DNA of 50,812 nucleotides from Akkermansia sp. (lineage in GTDB: Bacteria; Verrucomicrobiota; Verrucomicrobiia; Verrucomicrobiales; Akkermansiaceae). This document shows, in pieces, positions 1 through 11,208 of the stretch (positions are counted from its first letter, which is position 1; each line of letters begins with the position of its first letter). Position numbers and translations under genes: made by a program. The notes under the pieces are model-generated. The model searched no databases. It was not told the origin of the DNA and was given only the letters and a program-made list of their open reading frames with translations. Location of the stretch: contig JAKSOU010000012.1 of NCBI GenBank assembly GCA_024405435.1, positions 1 through 50,812 on the forward strand. The letters are read 5' to 3'.

Positions 1-3000
1 CCCCTTGCCTCCGGCTCCTTCGCCCCGATGGGCACCAGCTCATGGTTCGGCTCTTACGCCCCCAATAGCTCTGCCCCCGTTTCACAGGGCCTCTCCTCCT
101 CCGACCTCCCCCTCACGCTTCTGGGCGCCGCCGGAGCCTCATCCGGCACCTCATCGCTCAATAATGCCAGTCTGAAGTTGGTGGACTTTACGTCCGCTTC
201 CGTGGATGCAGCCAAGGCTCAGGGCTGGGAGTTCAGTGATGCTTCTATTGCTACGGAGAGCGGCGTGTACACCACAACCGCTCCCTGGGTTGCCATCACC
301 AACAGTGATGCGTGGACGACGACGACGGTTGAGGGCGGCAAGACAAATCGTACGTATTATGCGGCTTTGATGACCGTCAAGGTTTCCAGTCTTTCTCAGA
401 ACGGTGGTGTGCTGCTGACCCCTACAGCGACCTCTACAGGCACCGTGAAAAACGATATGAGAGAGGGTATCGGGTATGACTATACGGGTGGCGTGTACAA
501 GGTTGAGTCGGCTTGGGTGGGTAATAAACGCGGCGACGGTCTCATCAATCAGGACTTGTCCTCATTCGCGGATGCGAACGGTTTGGTGACGGTAGCCATC
601 ATCTACAAGGGCAATGATAGCCAGCAGGCGCAGGGCGTCACGATTTTCGTCGCGAATCTGACGAAGGACGACACGGGTTTGAAGGGTGCTGACGCCCCAG
701 GCGGCAATCCTCGTATGTTCTTGGCCGACGCGGCTGGTGTGCAATACACCAATCTCTATCTGTTCGGCATGGAAAATGGCACTGCCATTACCAATGCCGA
801 CATGCAGAGCATGATGAAGGAAGCCGGCTCCTATTACTGGGCTGGCGGAGAGAGCGGCACTTGGGATGCCACGTCTGAGAACTGGACGCACTACGGCAGT
901 GATGTTGCCGTGGCTATCGGCAACAACGGCGGCAACGCCAACACGAACGTGGTGTTCACTGCGCAAGAAGATACCACCCAAGTGACGCTCGCGCAGGACA
1001 CTACCATTGGCTCCATGACGCTTCAAGAAGGAGCCAAGGTGAATCTGAAAGGTTCGAACAGCCTTTCTGTGACGAACTTGGAGCTGAAGGACGGCTCCAT
1101 GCTTTCGGCTGCAGGCCCCGTGAGTGTGACTGGAACTGTCAGCATCTCCGCAGTAGTTGCAGAAATGGCGGGTTTGGCAATCACCTCCGAGGAGGATTTC
1201 ACGATTTCTGCGAATATCTCTAGTGAGGTCGCGGAAGAGGAAATGTCTTTTGTCGCTATCGACAAGGCTGGATCATCCACCCTCACCCTTACGGGTGACA
1301 ACAGTGGTTATGGCGGCGCCATCAATGTTAATGAAGGTTCCCTTGTTGCAAAAAGCACCAATGCCCTGGGTGGTGAAGGTGCCGTTGTTTTCTTAGCCTC
1401 AGACACTACACTCTCCTTGGATTGCGAACAGGGAGTGCTTGTCGATACGCTCGAGCTGGACGCAGGTGCCACCCTTTCTTTTGTGGGTGACACCAAGTTG
1501 ACAGCGTCAGTGCTGAACTTGGAGTGGACTAAGGGCGAAATGACATGGGATCTTAAACAGCACTCCTTCTCGGGTAGCGGCAGCGATACCCTCATTATGG
1601 GCCTTAATGATGAATACTCGGATGTTGCGGCATGGCTTGAAGGCAATACAATCCTCGCGCCTGACAATATCACAATCGATTCCCTGCGCTACAGTGAAGA
1701 ATCAGGCATCGGCACCGTGGTTCTTACCTACACGATGGATGGCGGACGTGATTTGATTTGGGACGGCAAGAACGGCACTTCTTGGACCGCTGCCTCCAAC
1801 TGGCATGTTGCCGGGCAGGAAGCCGGCACGTCCGTGTTCGGCAATGGCGACAACGTGCAGTTCACCACAGCCACGCAGAATGCCACCACGGTGCTGGGTG
1901 CAGATGTATCCGCCGGCACCATGACGATTGACAGTGGCGCTGCGGTGACCCTGGACACGAACGGTTTTGACCTCACGGCGAAGGAGCTGGTGACCGATGG
2001 CGGTTCCCTGACCAAGACCGGCACCGGCACGGCCACCTTTGGTGAGGACGGCGCAGTGAATAACGTGACCCTGCACACTCTTCAGGTGGACGAGGGTACG
2101 GTGGAGTTCAACCAGCACGTGACCGTGGACGCCAGTCGCATCAATGTGGCATACGCCGTAAGAGATGCCAAGACGGGCGTGAAGGCCGTGTTCAACAAGG
2201 GTCTTGACTATACGGGCACCGACTCTAAGAACTACTCCATGGTGGTTGGTTTTGAGAACACCGTTGTTCTGGGCGGTGAGTCCAACTTGGGCTCCAACAA
2301 GATTGTGGGCATCGCAAGAAATGGCACGCTCGAGCTACAGGCTGGCGCCAAAGCCTCCGTCGGCAGCGTGCTTAATTCTTCGGCCGTCGACAACAACGGC
2401 ACGCTCAAGCTGGGTAAGGGCGCTATTTTCAATATTACCAACGCCAATAGCAGCAGCACCCTTACCAACATTGAAAACAATGGTGGTACGCTCAACGTCA
2501 GTGGCGGTCTTACGGTGCATAGCGCTGTGAGCGGAGATGGTAAAATTGTTTACAACGGCCCTGCGGGCAAGACGATGCAGCTCAACGGCGGCGGTGAAAT
2601 GGGTAAGATCACCGTTACCAGTGGCGACTTCGTTACCACCGGTGCCCAAGGTATCACCCTGGGCGGGTTGGATGTGCAGGGTGGCACTGCCCACGTGGGT
2701 AACAGCGGGGCTGTGAATCTGGGTGACGTTAACCTGACGGGCGGCAAGCTCGTGCTCAACACCACGGTGTCGGCCGAGAGCCTGACCACCTCCTCCGGTG
2801 CCACGCTCACCTTCGCCGGCGCGGATATGCTGACCACTTCGGGCGCTATTGACCTTAGCAACGGTGCTACGTTTGACCTGAGCAACATCACCTATCGTAC
2901 TGATGTGGCTCAGCAGGAAATCACGCTGGCTACCTCCAACACTGGTGCCATCACCCTGGGCGGTAACTATTCATTCACCAATCCCAAGTCAGCTGGTGCA

Positions 3001-4578
3001 GACTTCTCGCTGAAAAAGGACGGAAACAATTTGGTGCTGGTGGTGGACCAGACAATGACGGATTGGCCCGATGGTACCAAGGTGCGTTACACGTACACCG
3101 ACACTCAGGGCGAGCATGTTACCTACGAAAGCACCCACAACTACGACTTCAGCGAGGCCGACGGCGGTGTGGTGGAATTCAACCCGAACCTGTTCACCAA
3201 TGGCAATAATCACACCTACACGGACAACACCGCACGGGCAATGCCGCTGCATGCTGATACCACTTTCGTGGTGGAAGAAGGCAACACGGTTATCCTCGGC
3301 GCCCAGGTATGGGGCAACAACGATCAGGATAAAGGCCACTCCGGTTCCTTCACCAAGGATGGCGGCGGTACCCTGGAGATGGCGTTGAACTCTGGCGTTT
3401 TCTCCCAAACAGTGCAAGGTAAAACTGTGGATTACAACCATTATGAGGGTGACGTTATTGTCAAGGAAGGCACGTTGCATATCTTGGCGCATTCTAAGAT
3501 GACAGAGGCCGACTTGAAGACCTCCATGCTCGCGGGCCGAGAAGATGCCACCGTTACCGTGAACAAGGACGCCACGCTGATTCTGGATCCCTCGACTGGC
3601 ATTCTGATGCCGTATGGCAACGAGAATCCTGGAGAAGTAAATAACTCATTTACCCTTCAGGCCGCCGAGTATGGGGATACGGTGACAACACTTACGAACC
3701 TCTTGCTGGATAAGTCTGGTCTCCGCCCGGTCGATGCACGCGATGGCGCACGTGCTAATGTCACGGATGCGTGGACGTTCACGATTGCGGACTCGCGAAC
3801 CTTGCAGGACGCTATGACTATTTCGGCTGCAGATATCACGGTTATAGGCGAGATGGGTTTGGAAGGCAATTTTACAATTGACAACACTCACATCAAGGCT
3901 ACAGGTGATTGTGATATCAATGAACAAGCGGTAGTATATCAAGGAAAAAATCCCACGGCCGTGCTGCGCAATGGTTCAATCATCGAGTTCAGCGGTGAAG
4001 AAACCTGGACTATGGCACGCGTATGGAACTCTGATGTAGACAAGACATCCAAGATTAACTTCTTTGGTAAGAATGTAGAAGAATACATAGTGGGTTATCT
4101 TTCAGGTAACAACAAGATTGAGGTGGCCTCCACTGAAAACGGCGGCGTTGCCGAGCGCAAAATTGAAACAGGTGAAGACCTTATCACGACCATCGATTAT
4201 ACCACCGATCAGTACAAGGGCATGATTCTTTACGATGCGGGTGAAGAGTATCCCCTGTCCTTTGCTGTGACGCTGTCCGACACGGATTTGCCTGAGGATC
4301 TGTCCAATTCCGAGTTCTTTTTGACTTTCACGGATTTGGACAGCAGTGCGCTACTGACAAACGAATTCGTGGATGTTCGCGACATCATGGATGTGAGTCT
4401 GATCATTCCGCAGTACACGGGAGGCGAGTGGGAAGAGCTGGTGGCGGCCGTGTATGCCAAGTATGATGGTGTAGACACGGTGTTCTGGTTCCAGCACGTG
4501 ACCCCCGAACCCACCACAAGCACGCTGAGCCTGCTGGCGCTCGCCGCGCTGGCCGCGCGCAGAAGACGCCGCAAGTGA
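1..4578 (+). CDS. PEP-CTERM surface protein with autotransporter-type beta-strand repeats (5' end outside window)
   Basis: The frame is open from the first base of the window, so the N-terminus and signal peptide are missing; the first internal ATG is at 28 but need not be the start. About 1,525 codons are visible. The protein is rich in Gly, Thr, Asn, Val and Ala with short beta-strand periodicity. Two typical beta-strand repeat openings are seen, one with YYWAGGESGTWDATSENW near codon 280 and one with DLIWDGKNGTSWTAASNW near codon 585. The C-terminus reads VTPEP followed by a short hydrophobic stretch and RRRRRK, a PEP-CTERM-like sorting tail. The same tail ends the adhesin at 18338-24142. 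A role as exported surface or adhesin protein is inferred; no catalytic domain was recognised. Only the extreme 3' flank carries an identifiable element, the heptad/hairpin cassette directly after the stop. Confidence 0.85.
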   Translation, partial: PLASGSFAPMGTSSWFGSYAPNSSAPVSQGLSSSDLPLTLLGAAGASSGTSSLNNASLKLVDFTSASVDAAKAQGWEFSDASIATESGVYTTTAPWVAITNSDAWTTTTVEGGKTNRTYYAALMTVKVSSLSQNGGVLLTPTATSTGTVKNDMREGIGYDYTGGVYKVESAWVGNKRGDGLINQDLSSFADANGLVTVAIIYKGNDSQQAQGVTIFVANLTKDDTGLKGADAPGGNPRMFLADAAGVQYTNLYLFGMENGTAITNADMQSMMKEAGSYYWAGGESGTWDATSENWTHYGSDVAVAIGNNGGNANTNVVFTAQEDTTQVTLAQDTTIGSMTLQEGAKVNLKGSNSLSVTNLELKDGSMLSAAGPVSVTGTVSISAVVAEMAGLAITSEEDFTISANISSEVAEEEMSFVAIDKAGSSTLTLTGDNSGYGGAINVNEGSLVAKSTNALGGEGAVVFLASDTTLSLDCEQGVLVDTLELDAGATLSFVGDTKLTASVLNLEWTKGEMTWDLKQHSFSGSGSDTLIMGLNDEYSDVAAWLEGNTILAPDNITIDSLRYSEESGIGTVVLTYTMDGGRDLIWDGKNGTSWTAASNWHVAGQEAGTSVFGNGDNVQFTTATQNATTVLGADVSAGTMTIDSGAAVTLDTNGFDLTAKELVTDGGSLTKTGTGTATFGEDGAVNNVTLHTLQVDEGTVEFNQHVTVDASRINVAYAVRDAKTGVKAVFNKGLDYTGTDSKNYSMVVGFENTVVLGGESNLGSNKIVGIARNGTLELQAGAKASVGSVLNSSAVDNNGTLKLGKGAIFNITNANSSSTLTNIENNGGTLNVSGGLTVHSAVSGDGKIVYNGPAGKTMQLNGGGEMGKITVTSGDFVTTGAQGITLGGLDVQGGTAHVGNSGAVNLGDVNLTGGKLVLNTTVSAESLTTSSGATLTFAGADMLTTSGAIDLSNGATFDLSNITYRTDVAQQEITLATSNTGAITLGGNYSFTNPKSAGADFSLKKDGNNLVLVVDQTMTDWPDGTKVRYTYTDTQGEHVTYESTHNYDFSEADGGVVEFNPNLFTNGNNHTYTDNTARAMPLHADTTFVVEEGNTVILGAQVWGNNDQDKGHSGSFTKDGGGTLEMALNSGVFSQTVQGKTVDYNHYEGDVIVKEGTLHILAHSKMTEADLKTSMLAGREDATVTVNKDATLILDPSTGILMPYGNENPGEVNNSFTLQAAEYGDTVTTLTNLLLDKSGLRPVDARDGARANVTDAWTFTIADSRTLQDAMTISAADITVIGEMGLEGNFTIDNTHIKATGDCDINEQAVVYQGKNPTAVLRNGSIIEFSGEETWTMARVWNSDVDKTSKINFFGKNVEEYIVGYLSGNNKIEVASTENGGVAERKIETGEDLITTIDYTTDQYKGMILYDAGEEYPLSFAVTLSDTDLPEDLSNSEFFLTFTDLDSSALLTNEFVDVRDIMDVSLIIPQYTGGEWEELVAAVYAKYDGVDTVFWFQHVTPEPTTSTLSLLALAALAARRRRRK

Positions 4579-4675
4579 GATGTACAAAGTACAATGTACA
4601 ATGTACAAATCATAAGTTAGTCGGCTACGCCGAAAGGTTATCAAGGCGCATCTGGAGTTTTTCCAGATGCGCCTT
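4579..4675 (+). repeat. Stop-codon-proximal heptad/hairpin cassette, copy 1
   Basis: Two bases after the TGA stop come four 7-bp units (TGTACAA, AGTACAA, TGTACAA, TGTACAA, 4581-4608). They are followed by ATCATAAGTTAG (4609-4620), a mini-hairpin TCGGC-TAC-GCCGA (4621-4633) and a perfect 14-bp hairpin (4643-4675). The same order of parts recurs after the stops of gcvP and of the adhesin at 18338. Function is unknown; it lies in the 3' untranslated region of the gene. Confidence 0.75.
4643..4675 (+). terminator. Perfect 14-bp hairpin downstream of adhesin gene
   Basis: Arms AAGGCGCATCTGGA (4643-4656) and its exact complement (4662-4675) enclose a GTTTT loop. There is no T-run after it, so it may stop transcription only weakly or protect the 3' end. 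It sits between two converging genes. A second short self-complementary run, GCGCGCAAGCGCGC, is at 4764-4777. Confidence 0.5.
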
Positions 4676-4792
4676 CGCTTGGTGGAAGTGCCGGGTGTGG
4701 TTGTCCCTAAGGCTCTGCACTGTAGACTGGAAAAAGTGGTCGCCGCTGCGCGGCTCAAATTAGGCGCGCAAGCGCGCAAAAAAATCAGGTTC

Positions 4793-5839
4793 CTATTCCC
4801 TGGATTCAAGCCTGCGGAGTTCCGCTTGCGCTTCTGCATCCCCCTTTTCTGCGGCTTGGCGTAATTCTTCTTTAATCTCATCGGGTATGTACCAAGACTC
4901 AATATCATCATCCTGCTCCAAGGCCTTGCACAACCATCTGGCGGCTTGGATCAAATCTTTCTCCACGCCCGCGCCGCACCAGTAGCACTTGCCGAGCTCG
5001 TACTGCGCCAAGTCTACCCCCTGCTCGGCGGCTTTGCGGTACCTTCTGACGGCCTCCTGCATATCCACAGCCACGCCTATGCCCTCTTCGTAGCACTCGC
5101 CGAGGTTGTACTCTGCCCAAGAGTTTCCCTGTCCGGCGGCCGCGCGCCACCATCTGATGGCCTCCTGGCTGTCCAACTTCACGCCGCGGGCGTACATGTA
5201 ACACTCGCCGAGGTTGCACTGCGCGGGGGCATACCCCTGCTCAGCGGCCTTGCGGTACCACTTGACGGCTTCCCGACTGTCCTGCAGCACGCCCTCGCCG
5301 CGCAAGTAGCACTTGCCGAGCTCGCACTGCGCCTCGGCATCCCCCTGCTCGGCGGCTTTGCGGATTTCCTCGCATTTCTCAACCTTCCGCATTTCCCTCT
5401 GGGCATCGGCGTTTCCTTGTTCCGCAGCCATGCGCCACCATCTGATGGCCTCCTGCATATTCTTTTCCACGGGGCCACCGCTGTGGTAGTCACAGCCGAG
5501 CATGTACTGCGCGGGGGCATACCCCTGCTCGGCGGCTTTGCGGCACCATTTGTGACTCTCCACCTCGTTCATCTCCACGCCCTCTACGAGAGCATCCCAG
5601 AGGCTTAGCCTGTACTGCGCGGGGGCATACCCCTGCTCGGCGGCCTTGCGGCACCACTTGACGGCTTCCTGCCTGTCCAACTTCACGCCGCGGGCGTACA
5701 TGTAACACTCGACGAGCTCGTACTGCGCCGCTGCGTCTCCCTGTTCCGCCTTGGCTTGCAACTCCGGGGAATAAGCTGCAAAGGCCTGCCCGCATGCGAG
5801 CAGGAGGGCGGTTGTCATGGTGATAAGGGTTGTTTTCAT
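4793..5839 (-). CDS. Exported Sel1-like repeat (TPR-type) protein
   Basis: A 348-residue protein starting with an export signal (MKTTLITMTTALLLACGQAFA). The signal could be cut after AFA or, less canonically, lipidated at the Cys of LLLAC. The rest is about eight Sel1-type helical repeats with the recurring pattern AEQGxAxAQYxLGxCY and EAVKWxRKAAEQG, a fold used for protein-protein contacts. The ATG at 5839 was chosen because the signal peptide begins there. A GGAGG lies about 19 bases upstream, inside the longer frame that opens at 5875. The gene converges on the adhesin at 1-4578 and follows gcvP on the same strand. Partner and role are unknown. Confidence 0.85.
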   Translation of the reverse strand: MKTTLITMTTALLLACGQAFAAYSPELQAKAEQGDAAAQYELVECYMYARGVKLDRQEAVKWCRKAAEQGYAPAQYRLSLWDALVEGVEMNEVESHKWCRKAAEQGYAPAQYMLGCDYHSGGPVEKNMQEAIRWWRMAAEQGNADAQREMRKVEKCEEIRKAAEQGDAEAQCELGKCYLRGEGVLQDSREAVKWYRKAAEQGYAPAQCNLGECYMYARGVKLDSQEAIRWWRAAAGQGNSWAEYNLGECYEEGIGVAVDMQEAVRRYRKAAEQGVDLAQYELGKCYWCGAGVEKDLIQAARWLCKALEQDDDIESWYIPDEIKEELRQAAEKGDAEAQAELRRLESRE

Positions 5840-5929
5840 AGAGAACGATGTCTTTCTACCTCCTATAATACACAAGACGGCCCAAATGCTGAATTTTTTT
5901 GATTTTTTTCAAGTGGGCGAAAAATTGAG

Positions 5930-5960
5930 CGCCCCGCTTGGCCATAAGCCAAGCGGGGCG
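5930..5960 (-). terminator. Hairpin terminator of the gcv operon
   Basis: Perfect 13-bp inverted repeat CGCCCCGCTTGGC (5930-5942 and 5948-5960) with a 5-nt loop. On the minus strand it is followed by CTCAATTTTTC, giving a modest U-tract. It lies about 75 bases after the gcvP stop and ahead of the Sel1 gene. Confidence 0.6.
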
Positions 5961-6034
5961 GGCAATTCCCGCGCGGCGAACGCCGCGCCTAACTTACAAA
6001 ATCGTCAATCGTAAATTGTAGATTGTAAATTACT
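5930..6034 (-). repeat. Stop-codon-proximal heptad/hairpin cassette, copy 2
   Basis: On the minus strand, five bases after the gcvP TAA stop, four heptads TTTACAA, TCTACAA, TTTACGA, TTGACGA run from 6029 to 6002. Then come TTTTGTAAGTTAG (6001-5989), a mini-hairpin GCGCGGC-GTTC-GCCGCGC (5988-5971) and a perfect 13-bp hairpin (5960-5930). The 13-base TTTTGTAAGTTAG and the first three heptads are identical to copy 3, while the hairpin sequences differ. Confidence 0.75.
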
Positions 6035-8869
<2,835 letters not shown>

Positions 8870-8912
8870 AATTTGTTGAATATCAGTTAGTTATATTTTA
8901 GAAAAAGACAAG

Positions 8913-8949
8913 CATGCGGTCACACGCCGGGTAGGCATGCGACCGCATG
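8913..8949 (-). other. Intercistronic hairpin between gcvH and gcvP
   Basis: Arms CATGCGGTC (8913-8921) and GACCGCATG (8941-8949) are perfect 9-bp complements with a 19-nt loop. On the minus strand the right-hand side is followed by CTTGTCTTTTTC, so it resembles a weak terminator or a processing/stability hairpin inside the operon. Confidence 0.5.
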
Positions 8950-8959
8950 GAAGTGGGGA

Positions 8960-9343
8960 TTACTTGCAGAATTCCTCGTAGGCGGCGGCGTCCATGAGCT
9001 CGTCGAGCTCGGAGGGATCGCTGAGGCGGATCTTGCAGATCCAGCCGGCGCCGTTGGCATCCGCGTTCACGGTGGCGGGCTCGGAGTCCAGCACCTCGTT
9101 CACCTCCACCACCTCGCCGGAGACGGGGGTGTACACGTCGGAGGCGGCCTTCACGGACTCCACGGCGGCGATGCTGTCGCCCTTGGAGAAGGAGTCGCCC
9201 ACGGCGGGGAGGTCCACGTACACCACGTCGCCCAGCTCGGACTGCGCGTGGTCGGTGATGCCGAGGGTCACGACGCCGTCGACGACGGGGCTGACCCATT
9301 CATGCTCGGAGGAATACTTGTAATCAGCGGGGATTGCACTCAT
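8960..9343 (-). CDS. gcvH: Glycine cleavage system H protein (lipoyl carrier)
   Basis: A 127-residue carrier that holds the aminomethyl intermediate on a lipoyl arm and shuttles between P, T and L proteins. The N-terminal YSSEHEW and the lipoylation site AAVESVKAASD, with the target Lys at 65, are both present, and the length is normal for the family. It lies 22 bases after gcvT and 90 bases before gcvP on the same strand. No clear Shine-Dalgarno precedes the ATG, as for gcvP, so translation may rely on coupling or on another initiation mode. Its E3 partner is the lpdA gene at 16793-18178. Confidence 0.97.
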   Translation of the reverse strand: MSAIPADYKYSSEHEWVSPVVDGVVTLGITDHAQSELGDVVYVDLPAVGDSFSKGDSIAAVESVKAASDVYTPVSGEVVEVNEVLDSEPATVNADANGAGWICKIRLSDPSELDELMDAAAYEEFCK

Positions 9344-9365
9344 GGTATGGAATTAGGTTTGGGTT

Positions 9366-10448
9366 TTACTTCTTGAGGAAGGGTTTCTTGATGATGACGG
9401 CGGGGACGGGCTTGTTGCGGACGATGACGTTCACCTCCGTGCCGATCTTGCCGAGGGCGGTGGGAACGTATGCCATGGCAATGCCCTTGCCGAGGGTGGG
9501 GGAAAGCACGCCGCTGCAGAGCTCGCCCAGGTGCGTGCCGTCCGGCAGCTGCACCTCGTAGCCGTGGCGGGGCGGGGCTCCCTTGCCCGTGTACTCGATG
9601 GCCACCAGCGCGGTGGGGCGGCCCTCCGCCTTCTGCTTGCGCAGCACCTCCACGCCGATGAAGTCCTTGGTGAGGTCGCAGCACCAGGAGAGGCCGGCCT
9701 CCAGCGGGGTCTTCTCCGGGGAGAGGTCGCTGCCGTTGAGGGAGTAGCACATCTCCAGGCGCAGGCTGTCGCGCGCGCCCAGGCCGCAGGGCTTGGCACC
9801 GCTGGCAATGACCTTCTCCAGCCACTTCACGCCCTCTGCCGCCGGGCAGAAGAACTCGAAGCCGTTCTCGCCGGTGTACCCGGTGCGGCAGACGTAGAGC
9901 TCGTCGCCATCGCAGCTGAACTTGAGGATGCCGTTGCGCTCCGGCAGCACGATTCCCGGGCACATGCCCGCGAAAACCTTCTCGCAGTTGGGACCCTGGA
10001 CAGCCAGGCCCACAAAGTCCGCACTCTTGTTGACGAGCGAGACGCCCTCCGGCTTGTGCGCGGTGAGCCAGGCGTAGTCCTCGTCGATCATGGAGGCGTT
10101 CACCACGATGAAGTAGTTGTCCTCGCCCATGCGGTAGATGATGAGGTCGTCGATGACGCCGCCGCGCTCGTTGAGCATCATGGAGTACTGGCCCACGCCG
10201 TCCGTGAGCTTGTGCAGGTTGTTGGTGAACATGCTGTTCAGCCAATCCGTGGTGCCCGGGCCGCTGGCCAGGAACTGCCCCATGTGGGAGATGTCGAACA
10301 CGCCGCAATCGTTGCGGACGGCGTTGTGCTCATCGATGATTCCCGTGTACTGCACGGGCATGTTCCAACCGGCAAACGGCACCATCTTGGCGCCCAGAGC
10401 CACATGCTTTTCGCACAAAGGCGTGCATTTAATCTGTTCTTCGCTCAT
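9366..10448 (-). CDS. gcvT: Aminomethyltransferase (T-protein)
   Basis: A 360-residue tetrahydrofolate-dependent enzyme that releases ammonia and forms methylene-THF from the aminomethyl-lipoyl H protein. Family signatures include FAGWNMPVQYTG near the N-terminus, DISHMGQ, and RTGYTGENGFE mid-protein. The ATG at 10448 is preferred over an in-frame TTG at 10487: the T-protein begins here, and the TTG overlaps the predicted -35 box. First gene of the gcvTHP operon. The promoter TTGACT-17-TATAGT ends 10 bases before the ATG, leaving almost no leader and no room for a glycine riboswitch. Confidence 0.96.
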   Translation of the reverse strand: MSEEQIKCTPLCEKHVALGAKMVPFAGWNMPVQYTGIIDEHNAVRNDCGVFDISHMGQFLASGPGTTDWLNSMFTNNLHKLTDGVGQYSMMLNERGGVIDDLIIYRMGEDNYFIVVNASMIDEDYAWLTAHKPEGVSLVNKSADFVGLAVQGPNCEKVFAGMCPGIVLPERNGILKFSCDGDELYVCRTGYTGENGFEFFCPAAEGVKWLEKVIASGAKPCGLGARDSLRLEMCYSLNGSDLSPEKTPLEAGLSWCCDLTKDFIGVEVLRKQKAEGRPTALVAIEYTGKGAPPRHGYEVQLPDGTHLGELCSGVLSPTLGKGIAMAYVPTALGKIGTEVNVIVRNKPVPAVIIKKPFLKK

Positions 10449-10458
10449 GTTACCACCC

Positions 10459-10487
10459 ACTATAAGCCCCCTACTCCGCCGAGTCAA
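10459..10487 (-). promoter_or_regulatory. Promoter of gcvTHP
   Basis: Minus-strand TTGACT (10487-10482), 17-bp spacer, TATAGT (10464-10459). The -10 box ends 10 bases before the gcvT ATG, so the leader is only a few bases. A GGGTGGT lies between the -10 and the ATG and could act as ribosome site if transcription starts early enough. Confidence 0.65.
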
Positions 10488-10537
10488 GCAATATCCCCGC
10501 TAGTTTCCAAGAAAATTCCAGTGCGCATTCCCCATCG

Positions 10538-10957
10538 TCACCGTTGTTTCACGGTGAAGCGGACGCCCCCGTAGGAGCGGGAGGCGCCGGGCATGGATTT
10601 CGTGATGGTGCAGGTGCCGGATTCGGGGGCCTCGAAGGTGAGGCAAATCATCACGGACTCCGGCCCGGAGCAGGTGATGCGCGCGGTGTTGGGCCCGGTC
10701 TTGGTATAGGTGCAGCGGTTCGGCGGCGCGGGCTTCTCCGGCACGGTGACGGGGGCGTGCCTGTAGTTGGAGTTGTGCACGGGGTGCGGGATATCGCCCT
10801 TCGCGGTGGCGCGGGCGGTGGTCTGCTCCTCCGTGGCGGGCGAGAACGTGAAGGTCATGCCGACCGCGCTCTGCGGCGCCACATCCGGCGCAGCCTCGGC
10901 CGCCCGGCACAGCGGCATCACGGCGCACGCGCATGCCATGAGGGATTTCATCATCAT
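10538..10957 (-). CDS. Small secreted protein of unknown function
   Basis: A 139-residue protein starting with three consecutive ATG codons and a likely signal peptide (MMMKSLMACACAVMPLCRAAEA). The mature part has several Cys and aromatic residues and a C-terminal half of apparent beta character (TYTKTGPNTARITCSGPE, TFEAPESGTCTITKS), as in small extracellular beta-sandwich proteins. I do not recognise the family. The upstream promoter TTGCAA-17-TAGGAT ends only 6 bases before the first ATG, so the message is predicted to be leaderless. It precedes gcvT by 89 bases on the same strand, and gcvT has its own promoter. Confidence 0.75.
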   Translation of the reverse strand: MMMKSLMACACAVMPLCRAAEAAPDVAPQSAVGMTFTFSPATEEQTTARATAKGDIPHPVHNSNYRHAPVTVPEKPAPPNRCTYTKTGPNTARITCSGPESVMICLTFEAPESGTCTITKSMPGASRSYGGVRFTVKQR

Positions 10958-10963
10958 GCCACC

Positions 10964-10992
10964 ATCCTAGCAAACACCCGCAACCATTGCAA
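10964..10992 (-). promoter_or_regulatory. Promoter of the small secreted protein gene
   Basis: Minus-strand TTGCAA (10992-10987), 17-bp spacer, TAGGAT (10969-10964). The start site expected 7 bases on falls on the first of the three ATG codons at 10957. Confidence 0.6.
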
Positions 10993-11090
10993 GGGAATTG
11001 ACGTGGTTCATACGCCGTTGCAATGGGGTGGGATACGTCCACCCATAACATCTGCCGCAGCGCCAGATTTTTAGGAAAGGGGGATTTCAT

Positions 11091-11102
11091 TCCCGAACGG
11101 GA
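11091..11102. promoter_or_regulatory. Operator-like palindrome O1 upstream of XRE gene
   Basis: TCCCG-AA-CGGGA, arms of 5 bp around a 2-bp centre at 11096/11097. It is the weakest of three related palindromes whose centres are exactly 50 bp apart. Confidence 0.55.
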
Positions 11103-11134
11103 TAATTTTAGCGATTTGGACACATTTGCGGCAT

Positions 11135-11158
11135 AAATATTCCCGTTCGGGAATATTT
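11135..11158. promoter_or_regulatory. Operator-like palindrome O2 upstream of XRE gene
   Basis: Perfect 11-bp arms AAATATTCCCG and CGGGAATATTT around a TT centre at 11146/11147. It lies 3 bases upstream of the predicted -35 box of the XRE gene. Confidence 0.7.
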
Positions 11159-11161
11159 AGC

Positions 11162-11190
11162 TTGCCATTCCTCCAAAACGGCAATATCAT
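11162..11190 (+). promoter_or_regulatory. Promoter of the XRE regulator gene
   Basis: TTGCCA (11162-11167), 17-bp spacer, TATCAT (11185-11190). The -10 box is the left end of palindrome O3, and the ATG at 11203 is only 12 bases beyond it. A repressor on O3 would block both polymerase binding and the transcript start. Confidence 0.65.
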
Positions 11191-11208
11191 TCCCGTTCGG
11201 GAATGATA
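11185..11208. promoter_or_regulatory. Operator-like palindrome O3 covering -10, start site and start codon
   Basis: Perfect 11-bp arms TATCATTCCCG and CGGGAATGATA around a TT centre at 11196/11197. The start codon of the XRE gene (11203-11205) is inside the right arm. Confidence 0.7.

Noticed and set aside
5981..6001. GCCTAAC next to hairpins, resembling an integron attC core
   Set aside because: The matching GTTRRRY core at the other end is missing, copy 1 has ACTAAC preceded by G rather than the pattern, and no integrase or cassette array is present.
10449..10537. Glycine riboswitch ahead of gcvTHP
   Set aside because: The promoter ends 10 bases before gcvT, leaving almost no leader, and no aptamer-like fold is visible in the 89-base gap.
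11091..11208. Three regularly spaced short repeats as a mini CRISPR array
   Set aside because: The common core is only 12 bases, palindromic, and overlaps a promoter and start codon; there is no cas gene.
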